DNA of 41,378 bases from Verrucomicrobiota bacterium (GTDB taxonomy: Bacteria > Verrucomicrobiota > Verrucomicrobiia > Limisphaerales > UBA11320): assembly GCA_016199985.1 (NCBI GenBank), contig JACQFQ010000068.1:1-41378 (forward strand), given 5' to 3'. Below, in pieces: positions 1 to 8,486 of the stretch. Numbering within the stretch: position 1 is the first letter of the stretch; every line of letters starts with the position of its first letter. Position numbers and translations under genes: made by a program. The notes beneath the pieces were generated by a model. The model was not told the DNA's origin. It ran no database searches and worked only from the letters and a program-made list of their open reading frames with translations.

Positions 1-209
1 ACCGGTGCGCTGAACCCACCCGATTGACCGTAGAAGTGCCTTTCATGCCAGGATAAAGTGCGCCTACCAGCGCCTTTTGTCTATAAAAAACTTAACTCCG
101 GGCAAACTCAGCTGGTTATCAATCACCAACAAAGAACCGTGTCCCAGGATGCCACGGCGCCTCGGCTGCCTTGACTTCGAAAGGCCGTTCCCGGAACACT
201 CCAGCGCTT

Positions 210-1991
210 ATGGCCGAGCCCAAATCCAACGAGGCGATGGAAAAAGTCGTCTCTCTGTGCAAGCGTCGCGGTTTCATCTTTCAATCCTCCGAAAGCTACG
301 GAGGCATCCAGGGCTTTTGGGACTACGGTCCGCTTGGCGCCGAACTGAAGCGCAACGTGAAGGAGCTCTGGTGGCAAACGATGACGCGCCTCCGCGACGA
401 CGTCGTCGGTCTCGACGCCACCATCATCATGCACCCCATGATCTGGAAGGCCTCCGGCCATGTGGACACCTTCAGCGATCCGATGTGCGACTGCCGCATC
501 ACCAAGCGCCGGTTTCGCGCCGACCAGGTCGATCCGCAGTCCGGCATCGCCTATTTCTACACCGGCGCCCGCGACGCGATCACGGGCAAGGCCATGGATG
601 AGCCATTCTCCGTCCTCGTGGCGCTGGGGAAGCCTCCCGAAAGCGCCCGCAAGGTGGCGACGCAGTTCTACACGCTGCGCGGCCTTCAGCAGGTGGAGCT
701 GCAGGGCGAGCGCTCCGAACCGGTAAAGGATTCCATCCGCTACAATCCAGAGAACGGCGCGCTCCTCACCGATCCGCGCCCCTTCAACCTCATGCTCAAG
801 ACCTATGTCGGGCCTGTGGCGGATGAGGACAATGTCGCGTATCTGAGGCCCGAGACCGCGCAGGCGATCTTCGTTCAGTTCAAGAACGTGCTCGAGACCT
901 CGCGTCAGAGCGTGCCATTCGGCGTGGCGCAGATCGGCAAGGCGTTTCGCAACGAAGTCACGCCCCGCAATTTCACCTTCCGATCCCGCGAGTTCGAGCA
1001 GATGGAGCTGGAGTTTTTCATCCGCCCCGACGAGGCCGTCGAGGCCCTTTATGGCTCGGTGGCGCGGGTTGACGAGGGCGGCTGGCAGAAGGAACCTCAG
1101 CCCAATTGGGGCTGGGAGGTCTGGCATAAGTACTGGGTCGAGCAGCGCGTTCGCTTCTACGAGGGCATTGGCCTCTCGCGATCCACGCTCGAGGAATACT
1201 GGCAGAAGCCCGACGAGCTCGCGCACTACGCCCGGGCCACGGTCGACATCCTGTACAAATTCCCGTTCGGCACGCAGGAGCTCGAGGGCATCGCGGCTCG
1301 CGGCGATTTCGACCTGACGCAGCACCAGAAATTCTCCGGCAAATCGACCGAGGTCTTCGAGGAGGACCTGAAGAACGCCTGGGGCAAGCTGGACGACGCG
1401 AAGAAGCAGGATCTTCTCGCCCGGATCACCGCCGCCCGCCGGCAGGCGCTGCTCAAGAAGGGCGTCGCCGCGTCCGAGGTCGATCTGCTCGCGGCGACCG
1501 AGGCGAAGACCTTCGTCGAGAAGCTCGCCAAGGGCGCCTATGTTCCGCACGTGATTGAGCCTTCCGCGGGCGCCGACCGGCTCATCCTCGCGCTGATCTG
1601 CAATGCGTACGCTGAGGAGGAAGTCACCGACGACAAGGGCAAGAAGGAGACCCGTGTGGTCATGCGGCTGCATCCGCGGGTCGCGCCAGTGAAGGTCGGC
1701 GTATTCCCGCTGCTGAAGAACCGCCCGGAGCTGGTCAGCAAGGCGATCGCCGTCCGCGATCTCCTGCGTCCGCACATGAACGTCTTCTACGACGACGGCG
1801 GCGCGATTGGCCGGCGTTATCGTCGCCAGGACGAGGCGGGGACTCCCTTCGGGATCACCATCGATTTCGACACCCTGGGCGAGAAACCCGAGCTCCTGGA
1901 CACCGTGACCTTGAGGCATCGCGATTCGATGCTGCAGGAGCGCGTTCCGATCGCGCAGTTGCTCGAGCGGATCCTGCCGGCCATCCGATAG
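210..1991 (+). CDS. glyQS: Glycine--tRNA ligase, single-chain dimeric type
   Basis: This class II aminoacyl-tRNA synthetase charges tRNA-Gly in the cytoplasm. The N-terminal signature GFIFQSSESYGGIQGFWDYG and the following GPLGAELKRN are typical of the alpha2-type enzyme. Motif 2 lies in the RNEVTPRNFTFRSREFEQME stretch, the glycine-site motif is LEGIAARGDFDLTQH, and motif 3 is VIEPSAGADR. The C-terminal 110 residues (from LHPRVAPVKVGVFPLL) form the HGTP anticodon-binding domain. The length of 593 residues is in the upper normal range. I chose the ATG at 210 over an in-frame TTG at 171 because family similarity begins only after it and the 13 extra residues look non-coding. The next gene starts 20 bases after the stop, which suggests co-transcription. 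Function is secure; only the exact start is open. Confidence 0.97.
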   Translation: MAEPKSNEAMEKVVSLCKRRGFIFQSSESYGGIQGFWDYGPLGAELKRNVKELWWQTMTRLRDDVVGLDATIIMHPMIWKASGHVDTFSDPMCDCRITKRRFRADQVDPQSGIAYFYTGARDAITGKAMDEPFSVLVALGKPPESARKVATQFYTLRGLQQVELQGERSEPVKDSIRYNPENGALLTDPRPFNLMLKTYVGPVADEDNVAYLRPETAQAIFVQFKNVLETSRQSVPFGVAQIGKAFRNEVTPRNFTFRSREFEQMELEFFIRPDEAVEALYGSVARVDEGGWQKEPQPNWGWEVWHKYWVEQRVRFYEGIGLSRSTLEEYWQKPDELAHYARATVDILYKFPFGTQELEGIAARGDFDLTQHQKFSGKSTEVFEEDLKNAWGKLDDAKKQDLLARITAARRQALLKKGVAASEVDLLAATEAKTFVEKLAKGAYVPHVIEPSAGADRLILALICNAYAEEEVTDDKGKKETRVVMRLHPRVAPVKVGVFPLLKNRPELVSKAIAVRDLLRPHMNVFYDDGGAIGRRYRRQDEAGTPFGITIDFDTLGEKPELLDTVTLRHRDSMLQERVPIAQLLERILPAIR

Positions 1992-2010
1992 CTTGCCTGG
2001 AATCCGTGGC

Positions 2011-2763
2011 ATGAAGGCCTTCATCTACGCCGCGGGCATCGCTGTGAGGCTGGGGCCGATCGCGCAGACCACGCCCAAGATTCTGCTCGAGTTCGGGGGG
2101 CGGTCACTTCTCGAGTGGCATGTTCTGCGCCTGACCGCGGCGGGCGTCGACCAGATTCGCGTGATCACCGGCCATCTCCGCGAGCCGGTGTCGAAGGCCA
2201 TCCACGCGCTGAAGGGGAGGCACGCCGCCGACGTGCGGGAGATTTTCAATCCCGACTTCCAGGAAGGCAGCGTTCTCAGCATGGCGGTTTCCGTCCCGGA
2301 GGCGGAGCTTTGCGACCCGTTCGCGCTGCTGATGGACGGCGACGTTCTGTACGACTCGCGCATGCTGCCGCGGCTGATTGGCTCGCCGCACCCCACCGCG
2401 CTGCTCATTGATCGGGGTTACTCGGCGGCGGACGATGATCCGGTGCTTGTCCCGATCATGCGCGGCCGGCCCGTCGACTTCGCGAAGCGCTGGCGAGGCG
2501 AGGCGGATCAGGTGGGGGAGTCGGTCGGGTTTTTCAAGGTCAGCGCCGCGGACATGGTCGAGCTCGCGCAGGACGTCCGCTCGCGCTCCCGTGGAGAGGG
2601 TCGCATGGATTCCTATCATGACGTCATCCGCGCGATGACGCTTAAAGGGCTGTTCGCGCACGAAGACGCGACGGGGCTGCCGTGGATTGAAATCGATTTT
2701 CCTCAGGACGCCGCCCAGGCCCGAGATCGTGTGATGCCGCTGATTCTTCGCTCGAATGATTGA
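2011..2763 (+). CDS. MobA/LicC-like nucleotidyltransferase
   Basis: The protein has a nucleotidyltransferase (GT-A fold) core of about 250 residues. The N-terminal nucleotide loop reads AAGIAVRLGPIAQTTPK, close to the canonical AAGxGxRLxPxTxxxPK but with alanine in place of the second glycine. LLMDGDVLYDSRML supplies the metal-binding aspartates, and GESVGFFKVS matches the GESIG segment of phosphocholine/phosphonate cytidylyltransferase-type proteins. The family activates a sugar phosphate or phosphocholine-like head group with CTP or another NTP; the substrate cannot be read from sequence. I took the ATG at 2011 rather than a TTG at 1993 because the AAG loop then sits at the usual distance from the start. 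It overlaps the next gene by 8 bases (2756-2763), indicating translational coupling. The confidence is for the family, not the substrate. Confidence 0.8.
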   Translation: MKAFIYAAGIAVRLGPIAQTTPKILLEFGGRSLLEWHVLRLTAAGVDQIRVITGHLREPVSKAIHALKGRHAADVREIFNPDFQEGSVLSMAVSVPEAELCDPFALLMDGDVLYDSRMLPRLIGSPHPTALLIDRGYSAADDDPVLVPIMRGRPVDFAKRWRGEADQVGESVGFFKVSAADMVELAQDVRSRSRGEGRMDSYHDVIRAMTLKGLFAHEDATGLPWIEIDFPQDAAQARDRVMPLILRSND

Positions 2764-3550
2764 CGCGCTTCTCGACATCGCGGCGAGCGCTGGGCGGGCG
2801 ATCCTCGAGCGCTACGGCGCCACGCAGTCCACTCTCAAGGCCGACGAGTCGCCGCTCACCGCGGCCGACCTGGCGTCGCACCACCTCATTCTGGGGCGCA
2901 TGAACGAGCTCCTCCCCGACGCGTTGGTGTTGTCCGAGGAGTCGGATCCGTCTTTGTTCGCCCCCGACGCGTTTCCCGGGGAGTTCTGGCTGGTGGATCC
3001 GTTGGATGGAACGAAGGAGTTTCTCAAGCAGTCCGGCGAGTTCACGGTGAACATCGCGCTCATTCGCGATCGTCGGCCGGTTCTCGGGGTGGTGCACGCG
3101 CCCGCGATCGGATTGACGTACTGGGCGGACGACGGAGGACTCGCGCATCGACGGCGCGGATCGGGGCCGGCAGAGGTCATTCGGGCTCGCGCGCCGCAAC
3201 GAGGTCGCCTCACCGCTGTCGCCAGCCGCGATCATGCCGGTCCGCGCGTCGAAGCGTGGCTGCGCGGCCACCCGGACGCCCAAACGACGAGCATGGGCAG
3301 CTCGCTCAAGTTTTGCCTGGTGGCCGAGGGCGCGGCCGATTTGTACCTGCGCGACCTTCCCACGATGGAGTGGGACACGGCGGCGGCGCATGCCGTCCTT
3401 GCGGCCGCGGGAGGGACCGTCTGGACCCTGGACGGATCGCCCCTGCGCTATGGCAAGCCGGGCCTGCGCAATCCCGGATTCGCGGCCCTGGTCGACCGCG
3501 CGATCTACTTCGACGAGTTTTCCTCTCCCTCTTCCTCTTCCATTCCCTGA
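2756..3550 (+). CDS. cysQ: CysQ-like 3'(2'),5'-bisphosphate nucleotidase (inositol monophosphatase family)
   Basis: This is a lithium-sensitive phosphatase of the inositol monophosphatase superfamily. In CysQ enzymes it recycles 3'-phosphoadenosine 5'-phosphate left by sulfate assimilation and sulfotransfer. The metal-binding motif WLVDPLDGTKEFLKQSGEFT followed by VNIALI is almost the textbook CysQ sequence. The second motif TMEWDTAAAHAVLAAAGG supplies the C-terminal aspartate, and LSEES provides the upstream glutamates. Its length of 264 residues is normal. The start ATG lies inside the previous gene. The last residues are encoded by a pyrimidine-rich tract near 3520-3545, so the tail after the conserved core is low-complexity and serine/proline-rich. 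Sulfur-nucleotide turnover fits a genome that also encodes a sulfite-oxidase-like enzyme at 21346-22629, but the two are not linked. Confidence 0.92.
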   Translation: MIDALLDIAASAGRAILERYGATQSTLKADESPLTAADLASHHLILGRMNELLPDALVLSEESDPSLFAPDAFPGEFWLVDPLDGTKEFLKQSGEFTVNIALIRDRRPVLGVVHAPAIGLTYWADDGGLAHRRRGSGPAEVIRARAPQRGRLTAVASRDHAGPRVEAWLRGHPDAQTTSMGSSLKFCLVAEGAADLYLRDLPTMEWDTAAAHAVLAAAGGTVWTLDGSPLRYGKPGLRNPGFAALVDRAIYFDEFSSPSSSSIP

Positions 3551-3674
3551 ACGGGCGCCGACCGCGACCGTCGTCGCTCGGTCCTTGTCTATTGTTCCCC
3601 ATTGATTGTTCTGAAGCGCCGGAGGTTTGATTGCGTCTGCTCATGGGTTAGTTTTTCTCGGTTCTCCATCGACT

Positions 3675-6600
3675 ATGCGCATGAATGTTTTGTCGCCCCG
3701 GATCCTGCCGCGCGCCGCCGCCGGCGCGCGGCGAGGCTCGGCTTGTCTCCCAACGCTCGCTCTCGCTTTCGCGCTCGCGCTGATGCTTGCCCTGGCGGCG
3801 GCTTCCGCGGCTCAGGCCGCGGAGCCGGGACCCGTGGCTTTCAACCGCGATATCCGACCGATTCTGTCCGACAACTGCGCTTTGTGCCATGGGCCGGATC
3901 CTGGAACGCGCAAAGCGGGTCTGCGGTTGGACACGAAGGAGGGGCTCTATTCCCCGACCGCGAAGCGAGGTCCCGCGATCGTGCCGGGCCGGCTCGACGA
4001 GAGCGCGCTGTGGTCGAGGATCACGACGCGGGATCCCGACGAGGTGATGCCGCCGCCGAAATCCCACAAGGTCCTGAAGCCGGAGGAGCGCGAGATCATT
4101 CGCCGATGGATTCAGGAAGGCGCTCCGTGGCAGCCGCACTGGTCCTTCATCAAGCCCGAGCGTCCTCCGACGCCCGACGCCGGCTCCTTGCGGTCGCGCG
4201 TCAGGAATCCCATCGACGCGTTTGTCTTCTCCCGCCTGGAGGGGAGGGGCCTGGCGCCCGCTCCCGAAGCGGATCGTCGCGTCCTGGCGCGCCGGTTGTC
4301 CCTCGATCTGGTCGGCCTTCCGCCGCGAGCCGAGGCGGTGGAGGCCTTCGTGAAGGACCGCTCGCCGGACTATTACGAGCGGTATGTGGATCGGCTGATG
4401 GACTCGGCGCAGTGGGGAGAGCATCGCGGACGGTACTGGCTGGATGTCGCGCGCTACGCCGACACCCATGGCCTCCACTTCGACAACTATCGCGAGATGT
4501 GGCCCTATCGGGATTGGGTGATCGGAGCGTTCAATCGCAATCTGCCGTTTGATCGATTCACGATCGAGCAGCTCGCGGGCGATCTGCTCCCGCATCCCAC
4601 GACCGACCAGATCATCGCGACGGGATTCGAGCGTTGCAATCCGACGACGAACGAGGGCGGCACCATTGAGGAGGAGAACCTGGCGAACTATGCGCGGGAT
4701 CGCGTGGAGACCCTGTCGTGGGCCTGGCTGGGGCTCACCGCGAACTGCGCCGTCTGCCACGACCACAAGTTCGACCCGATCACCACGCGGGATTTCTATT
4801 CCCTCTCGGCGTTCTTCAGGAACACGACCCAGACGGGCTTCGATGGCAACGTGAAGGAGTCGTCGCCGGTCCTCGTCCTGGTGAAAACCGACGCCGAGCG
4901 CGCGCGCTTGGAGGCGCTGCCTGGGGAGATCGACGTCGCGCGAAAGGCCTTCGACAAGGCGAAGAAGGACGCCGACGCGGACTTCACCCGATGGGCGGAG
5001 ACGGCGAAGGCGGATGAGCTGTTCCGCGTGATTCTGACCAACGGGCTTGCGGCCCGGCTGCCGATGAACGAGGGGCGCAGCAATGAGCTGTCTGTGGTCG
5101 CGTCGCGGGGAACCCGCTGGGTTCGACTGAACGTCCCGGCTCGAGTGAATCCCAAGGGGAGGAACAACGAGCCGTCCCTTCACTTCGATCGCGGAGCATC
5201 CGCCGCCTTGCCGCTCCTGGGCGACGTGGAGAGGGACGAAGCGTTCTCGCTGGGCGGTTGGGTGTGGGTTCCCGGCGACTTTGACGGGAAGGCGGCGATC
5301 GTGTCGCGCATGGAGGATCGGCCGCATGGGCGGGGTTGGGACCTGGAACACGAGCATGGGCATTACTCCGTTCATTTGATTCACGAGTGGCCCGACAACG
5401 CGATCCGGCTGCGCACGAAGTTCCGCGTTGCCCGGAAGGGCGGGTGGCAGCACGTGATGGCGACGCACGATGGCAGCGGGAGGCCCGAAGGAATCCATCT
5501 CTTCGTGGATGGGAAGGCCGTCGAGATCGAGACGGACGGCGTTCGCGTTTTGCGAGGCAGCATCCGAACGCGGGCGCCGATGACATTTGCTCCCGAGCGG
5601 CCCGGCCCCCATCTGGATGGGCTTTCGATCCAGGACTTCCGCGTCTACAGCCGGAGCCTGACGCCGAGCGAAGTTCGGCTGCTGGCCGAGGAGGGGACCG
5701 TTCGTGACTGGCTGGGCAAGCCCGTCGCCGAGCGCAAGCCGGAGCCCCGAGCGATCCTTCTCGATCACTATCTGGCCACACAATCAAAGCCGGCGTCTGA
5801 AGCGCTGCGGCGACTGCGCGCTCTCGAGAGGGAGAATGACGGCTTCCGATTCAACTACCCCGCGACGCATGTCCAGAAGGAGAAGCCCAACTCGATCGGG
5901 ATGGCGCATGTGCTCTTCCGCGGCCAGTACGACAAGCCCAAGGACAAAGTGTCGCCGAACGTTTTCGCGGCATTAAACCCTTTCCCCGCGCAAGCGCCCA
6001 CGAACAGGCTCGGGCTCGCGATGTGGTTGACCGCTCCCGACAACCCGCTGGTCGCGCGCGTGATCGTGAACCGGTTCTGGCAGGAGCTCTTTGGCGTCGG
6101 GCTGGTGAAGACCGCCGAGGATTTCGGAATCATGGGGGAGGCCCCGCAGAACCAGGAGCTTTTGGATTGGCTGGCGGTCGAGTTCCGGGAGGGCGGCTGG
6201 GATGTGAAGAAGTTTTTCCGTCTCATCGCGACATCGTCGACCTATCGACAGTCGGCGGAGACCACTCCGGAGAAGCTGGAGAAGGATCCAATGAACCGCT
6301 GGCTCAGCCGGGGGCCGCGATTTCGCATGGATGCCGAGATGGTTCGGGACTACGCGCTGGCCGCCAGCGATCTGCTCGACCGGAAAGTGGGAGGGCCGAG
6401 CGTGAGGCCCTATCAACCCGATGGCGTGTGGGAGGGGGTCGCGATGCCCGAGAGCAACACGCGGTATTACCACGCCGACACGGGGGAAGCGCTCTACCGT
6501 CGCAGCCTTTACACCTTCTGGAAGCGCGCCGCGCCGCCGGCGAACATGGATCTGTTCAACGCCCCGAGCCGGGAGACCTCCTGCCTGCGTCGGGAGCGCA

Positions 6601-6950
6601 CGAACACGCCTCTGCAGGCGCTCGCGACCTTGAACGATCCGCAGTATGTGGAGGCCGCGCGGCGGCTCGCGCTCCTCGCGATCCGCGAGGGCCGCGGTCG
6701 GTCGAAGCGATCCCTTGACGCGATGAGCGGACGGTTGTTGTCGCGCGAGCTTCGTCCGGAGGAGCGCGACTTGGTGATGAAGGCTTGGGGCCAGTTCCGC
6801 GAGCACTACAAGGCCCATGGCGACGAGGCGGAGCGGCTGCTCAGGGTCGGGGAGTCGCCCGCTGGCGTCGGTGCCTCCAAGCCCGAGCTCGCGGCGTGGA
6901 CCCTCGTGGCCAATCAGCTGATGAATCTGGACGAGGTCCTCAATAAGTAA
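3675..6950 (+). CDS. PSCyt1-DUF1549-LamG-DUF1553 exported cytochrome-like protein
   Basis: This is a large exported protein of the kind restricted mainly to Planctomycetota and Verrucomicrobiota. A Sec signal peptide (hydrophobic run near residues 27-47, cleavage after AQA) precedes a PSCyt1 domain with a heme c site CALCH at residues 68-72. A DUF1549 domain follows from about residue 165, containing a second heme-like motif CAVCHDHKFDP. A concanavalin/LamG-type insert lies at roughly 530-680, and a DUF1553 domain ends near LQALATLNDPQYVEAARRLA. The biochemical role is unknown; periplasmic electron transfer linked to polysaccharide breakdown has been proposed for the family. It is followed 29 bases later by its usual DUF1501 partner. 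The start was placed at ATG 3675, directly before the signal peptide; an upstream TTG at 3627 adds 16 unconvincing residues. Confidence 0.93.
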   Translation: MRMNVLSPRILPRAAAGARRGSACLPTLALAFALALMLALAAASAAQAAEPGPVAFNRDIRPILSDNCALCHGPDPGTRKAGLRLDTKEGLYSPTAKRGPAIVPGRLDESALWSRITTRDPDEVMPPPKSHKVLKPEEREIIRRWIQEGAPWQPHWSFIKPERPPTPDAGSLRSRVRNPIDAFVFSRLEGRGLAPAPEADRRVLARRLSLDLVGLPPRAEAVEAFVKDRSPDYYERYVDRLMDSAQWGEHRGRYWLDVARYADTHGLHFDNYREMWPYRDWVIGAFNRNLPFDRFTIEQLAGDLLPHPTTDQIIATGFERCNPTTNEGGTIEEENLANYARDRVETLSWAWLGLTANCAVCHDHKFDPITTRDFYSLSAFFRNTTQTGFDGNVKESSPVLVLVKTDAERARLEALPGEIDVARKAFDKAKKDADADFTRWAETAKADELFRVILTNGLAARLPMNEGRSNELSVVASRGTRWVRLNVPARVNPKGRNNEPSLHFDRGASAALPLLGDVERDEAFSLGGWVWVPGDFDGKAAIVSRMEDRPHGRGWDLEHEHGHYSVHLIHEWPDNAIRLRTKFRVARKGGWQHVMATHDGSGRPEGIHLFVDGKAVEIETDGVRVLRGSIRTRAPMTFAPERPGPHLDGLSIQDFRVYSRSLTPSEVRLLAEEGTVRDWLGKPVAERKPEPRAILLDHYLATQSKPASEALRRLRALERENDGFRFNYPATHVQKEKPNSIGMAHVLFRGQYDKPKDKVSPNVFAALNPFPAQAPTNRLGLAMWLTAPDNPLVARVIVNRFWQELFGVGLVKTAEDFGIMGEAPQNQELLDWLAVEFREGGWDVKKFFRLIATSSTYRQSAETTPEKLEKDPMNRWLSRGPRFRMDAEMVRDYALAASDLLDRKVGGPSVRPYQPDGVWEGVAMPESNTRYYHADTGEALYRRSLYTFWKRAAPPANMDLFNAPSRETSCLRRERTNTPLQALATLNDPQYVEAARRLALLAIREGRGRSKRSLDAMSGRLLSRELRPEERDLVMKAWGQFREHYKAHGDEAERLLRVGESPAGVGASKPELAAWTLVANQLMNLDEVLNK

Positions 6951-6979
6951 GCAACCAAGCCTTTCAAGAACGCCCCAAT

Positions 6980-8440
6980 ATGAGCCTCTTTGACGACTAC
7001 CTTCGATACGAAACGCGGCGACAGTTCTTCGGCCGCGGCAAGAGCGCGCTGGGCTGCGCGGCGCTTTCCACTTTGCTGGGGCGGAGCCTGACGCGCGCCG
7101 CGGAGCAGGGGAGCGTTGGGCCTGGACGGCTCCCTCATTTCCCGGCGGCCGCCAAGCATGTCATCTATCTGCATATGGTGGGCGGCCCTTCGCAGATCGA
7201 CCTGTTCGACCACAAGCCGGAGATGGCCAAGTGGTACGACAAGGACTTGCCGGAGTCCGTGCGCAATGGGCAGCGGCTGACCACCATGACGTCAGGCCAG
7301 GCGCGTTTTCCCATCGCTCCTTCCAAATACAAATTCACCCAGCATGGACAGGCCGGCATGCACGTGACGGAGCTGCTGCCTGAGACCGCCCGGTGCGTCG
7401 ACGACATGTGCTTCATCCGGTCCATGCATACGGACACGATCAATCACGAGCCCGCGATCTGTTTCATGCAAACGGGGAACCAGATCACGGGCCGTCCTTG
7501 CATCGGATCGTGGGCCAGCTACGGGCTCGGAAGCATGAACGAGAACCTTCCGACCTTCGTGGTGCTCGTGGCTGAGCCCACGAACAAGGAGCAGATCCAG
7601 GCCATCTCGGCGCGGCTGTGGTCCAGCGGCTATCTTTCCGGAGAACACGCGGGCGTTTCGTTTCGGAGCGTCGGCGACCCGATCCTGTACATCAAGAACC
7701 CTCCTGGCGTTTCCTCCGATCTGCGGCGCGCCCAGCTCGACGGGCTGCGGGCCCTGAACGAGATGAATTTCAAGAAGGTGGGCGATCAAGAAATCCACAC
7801 CCGCATCCAGCAATTCGAGATGGCGTTTCGGATGCAGTCGAGCGTGCCAGAACTGAACGCCGTCTCGGGCGAGCCCGATTCGACGTACAAGCTCTACGGC
7901 GAGGAGGCGCGCAAGCCGGGCACTTTCGCCTACACGACACTGATGGCGCGCCGGCTCGTGGAGCGGGGTGTGCGGTTCGTGCAGGTGTATCTGAACAACT
8001 GGGATCATCACGGCAATGTCGGGGGCCGTCTTCCCATGCAGTGCAAGGATGTGGATCGCGCCACGTATGGGCTCATCCAGGACCTCAAGGCCCGCGGGTT
8101 GTTTGACCAAACGCTTATCATCTGGGGCGGGGAGTTCGGGCGAACCATCTACAGCCAGGGCGGGCTGAGCAAAGACAACTATGGCCGCGACCATCATCCC
8201 CGGTGCTTCACGATGTGGATGGCCGGGGGCGGCGCCAAGGGCGGGACGATTCACGGCATGACGGACGAGTTCTCCTACAACATCGTCGCCGACCCTGTGA
8301 GCGTTCATGACTTTCACGCCACCGTTCTTCATCTGCTCGGGATGGACCACGAGCGGTTCACCTACCGCCATCAGGGCCTGGACCAACGACTGACGGGCGT
8401 CGAGCCGGCCCGCGTTGTCCGGGAGCTGCTGCGCTCGTGA
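6980..8440 (+). CDS. DUF1501 family protein (sulfatase/alkaline-phosphatase superfamily)
   Basis: DUF1501 proteins belong to the alkaline phosphatase/sulfatase superfamily and are almost always encoded next to PSCyt/DUF1553 proteins, as here. The N-terminus carries RRQFFGRGKSALGCAA, a twin-arginine-like motif followed by a moderately hydrophobic stretch, so Tat export is plausible. Family landmarks are YLHMVGGPSQIDLFDHKP (first metal-site region), NNWDHHGNVGG, IIWGGEFGRT and GRDHHPRCFTMWMAGGG. The 486-residue length is typical. No catalytic Cys/Ser-x-Pro-x-Arg motif of formylglycine sulfatases is visible, so calling it a sulfatase would be wrong. The substrate is unknown. It probably shares a transcript with the upstream gene and perhaps with the HEAT-repeat protein downstream. 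Confidence 0.93.
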   Translation: MSLFDDYLRYETRRQFFGRGKSALGCAALSTLLGRSLTRAAEQGSVGPGRLPHFPAAAKHVIYLHMVGGPSQIDLFDHKPEMAKWYDKDLPESVRNGQRLTTMTSGQARFPIAPSKYKFTQHGQAGMHVTELLPETARCVDDMCFIRSMHTDTINHEPAICFMQTGNQITGRPCIGSWASYGLGSMNENLPTFVVLVAEPTNKEQIQAISARLWSSGYLSGEHAGVSFRSVGDPILYIKNPPGVSSDLRRAQLDGLRALNEMNFKKVGDQEIHTRIQQFEMAFRMQSSVPELNAVSGEPDSTYKLYGEEARKPGTFAYTTLMARRLVERGVRFVQVYLNNWDHHGNVGGRLPMQCKDVDRATYGLIQDLKARGLFDQTLIIWGGEFGRTIYSQGGLSKDNYGRDHHPRCFTMWMAGGGAKGGTIHGMTDEFSYNIVADPVSVHDFHATVLHLLGMDHERFTYRHQGLDQRLTGVEPARVVRELLRS

Positions 8441-8486
8441 TTCCCCTCAATATTCCGCTCGGCCGTTCGATGGAGTGAATGGAACT

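Noticed and set aside
1..209. Promoter for glycyl-tRNA synthetase (TTGACC near 24, TATAAA near 82)
   Set aside because: The two hexamers are too far apart to form a pair, and no other convincing combination was found.
123..2024. A 633-codon open frame on the minus strand opposite glycyl-tRNA synthetase
   Set aside because: It is a by-product of high-GC codon use in the real gene; the plus-strand product has all class II synthetase motifs and the antisense product has none.
3648..5783. A 711-codon minus-strand frame opposite the first PSCyt protein
   Set aside because: Arg/Pro/Gly-rich composition without domains; the plus strand has clear PSCyt1/DUF1549 motifs.
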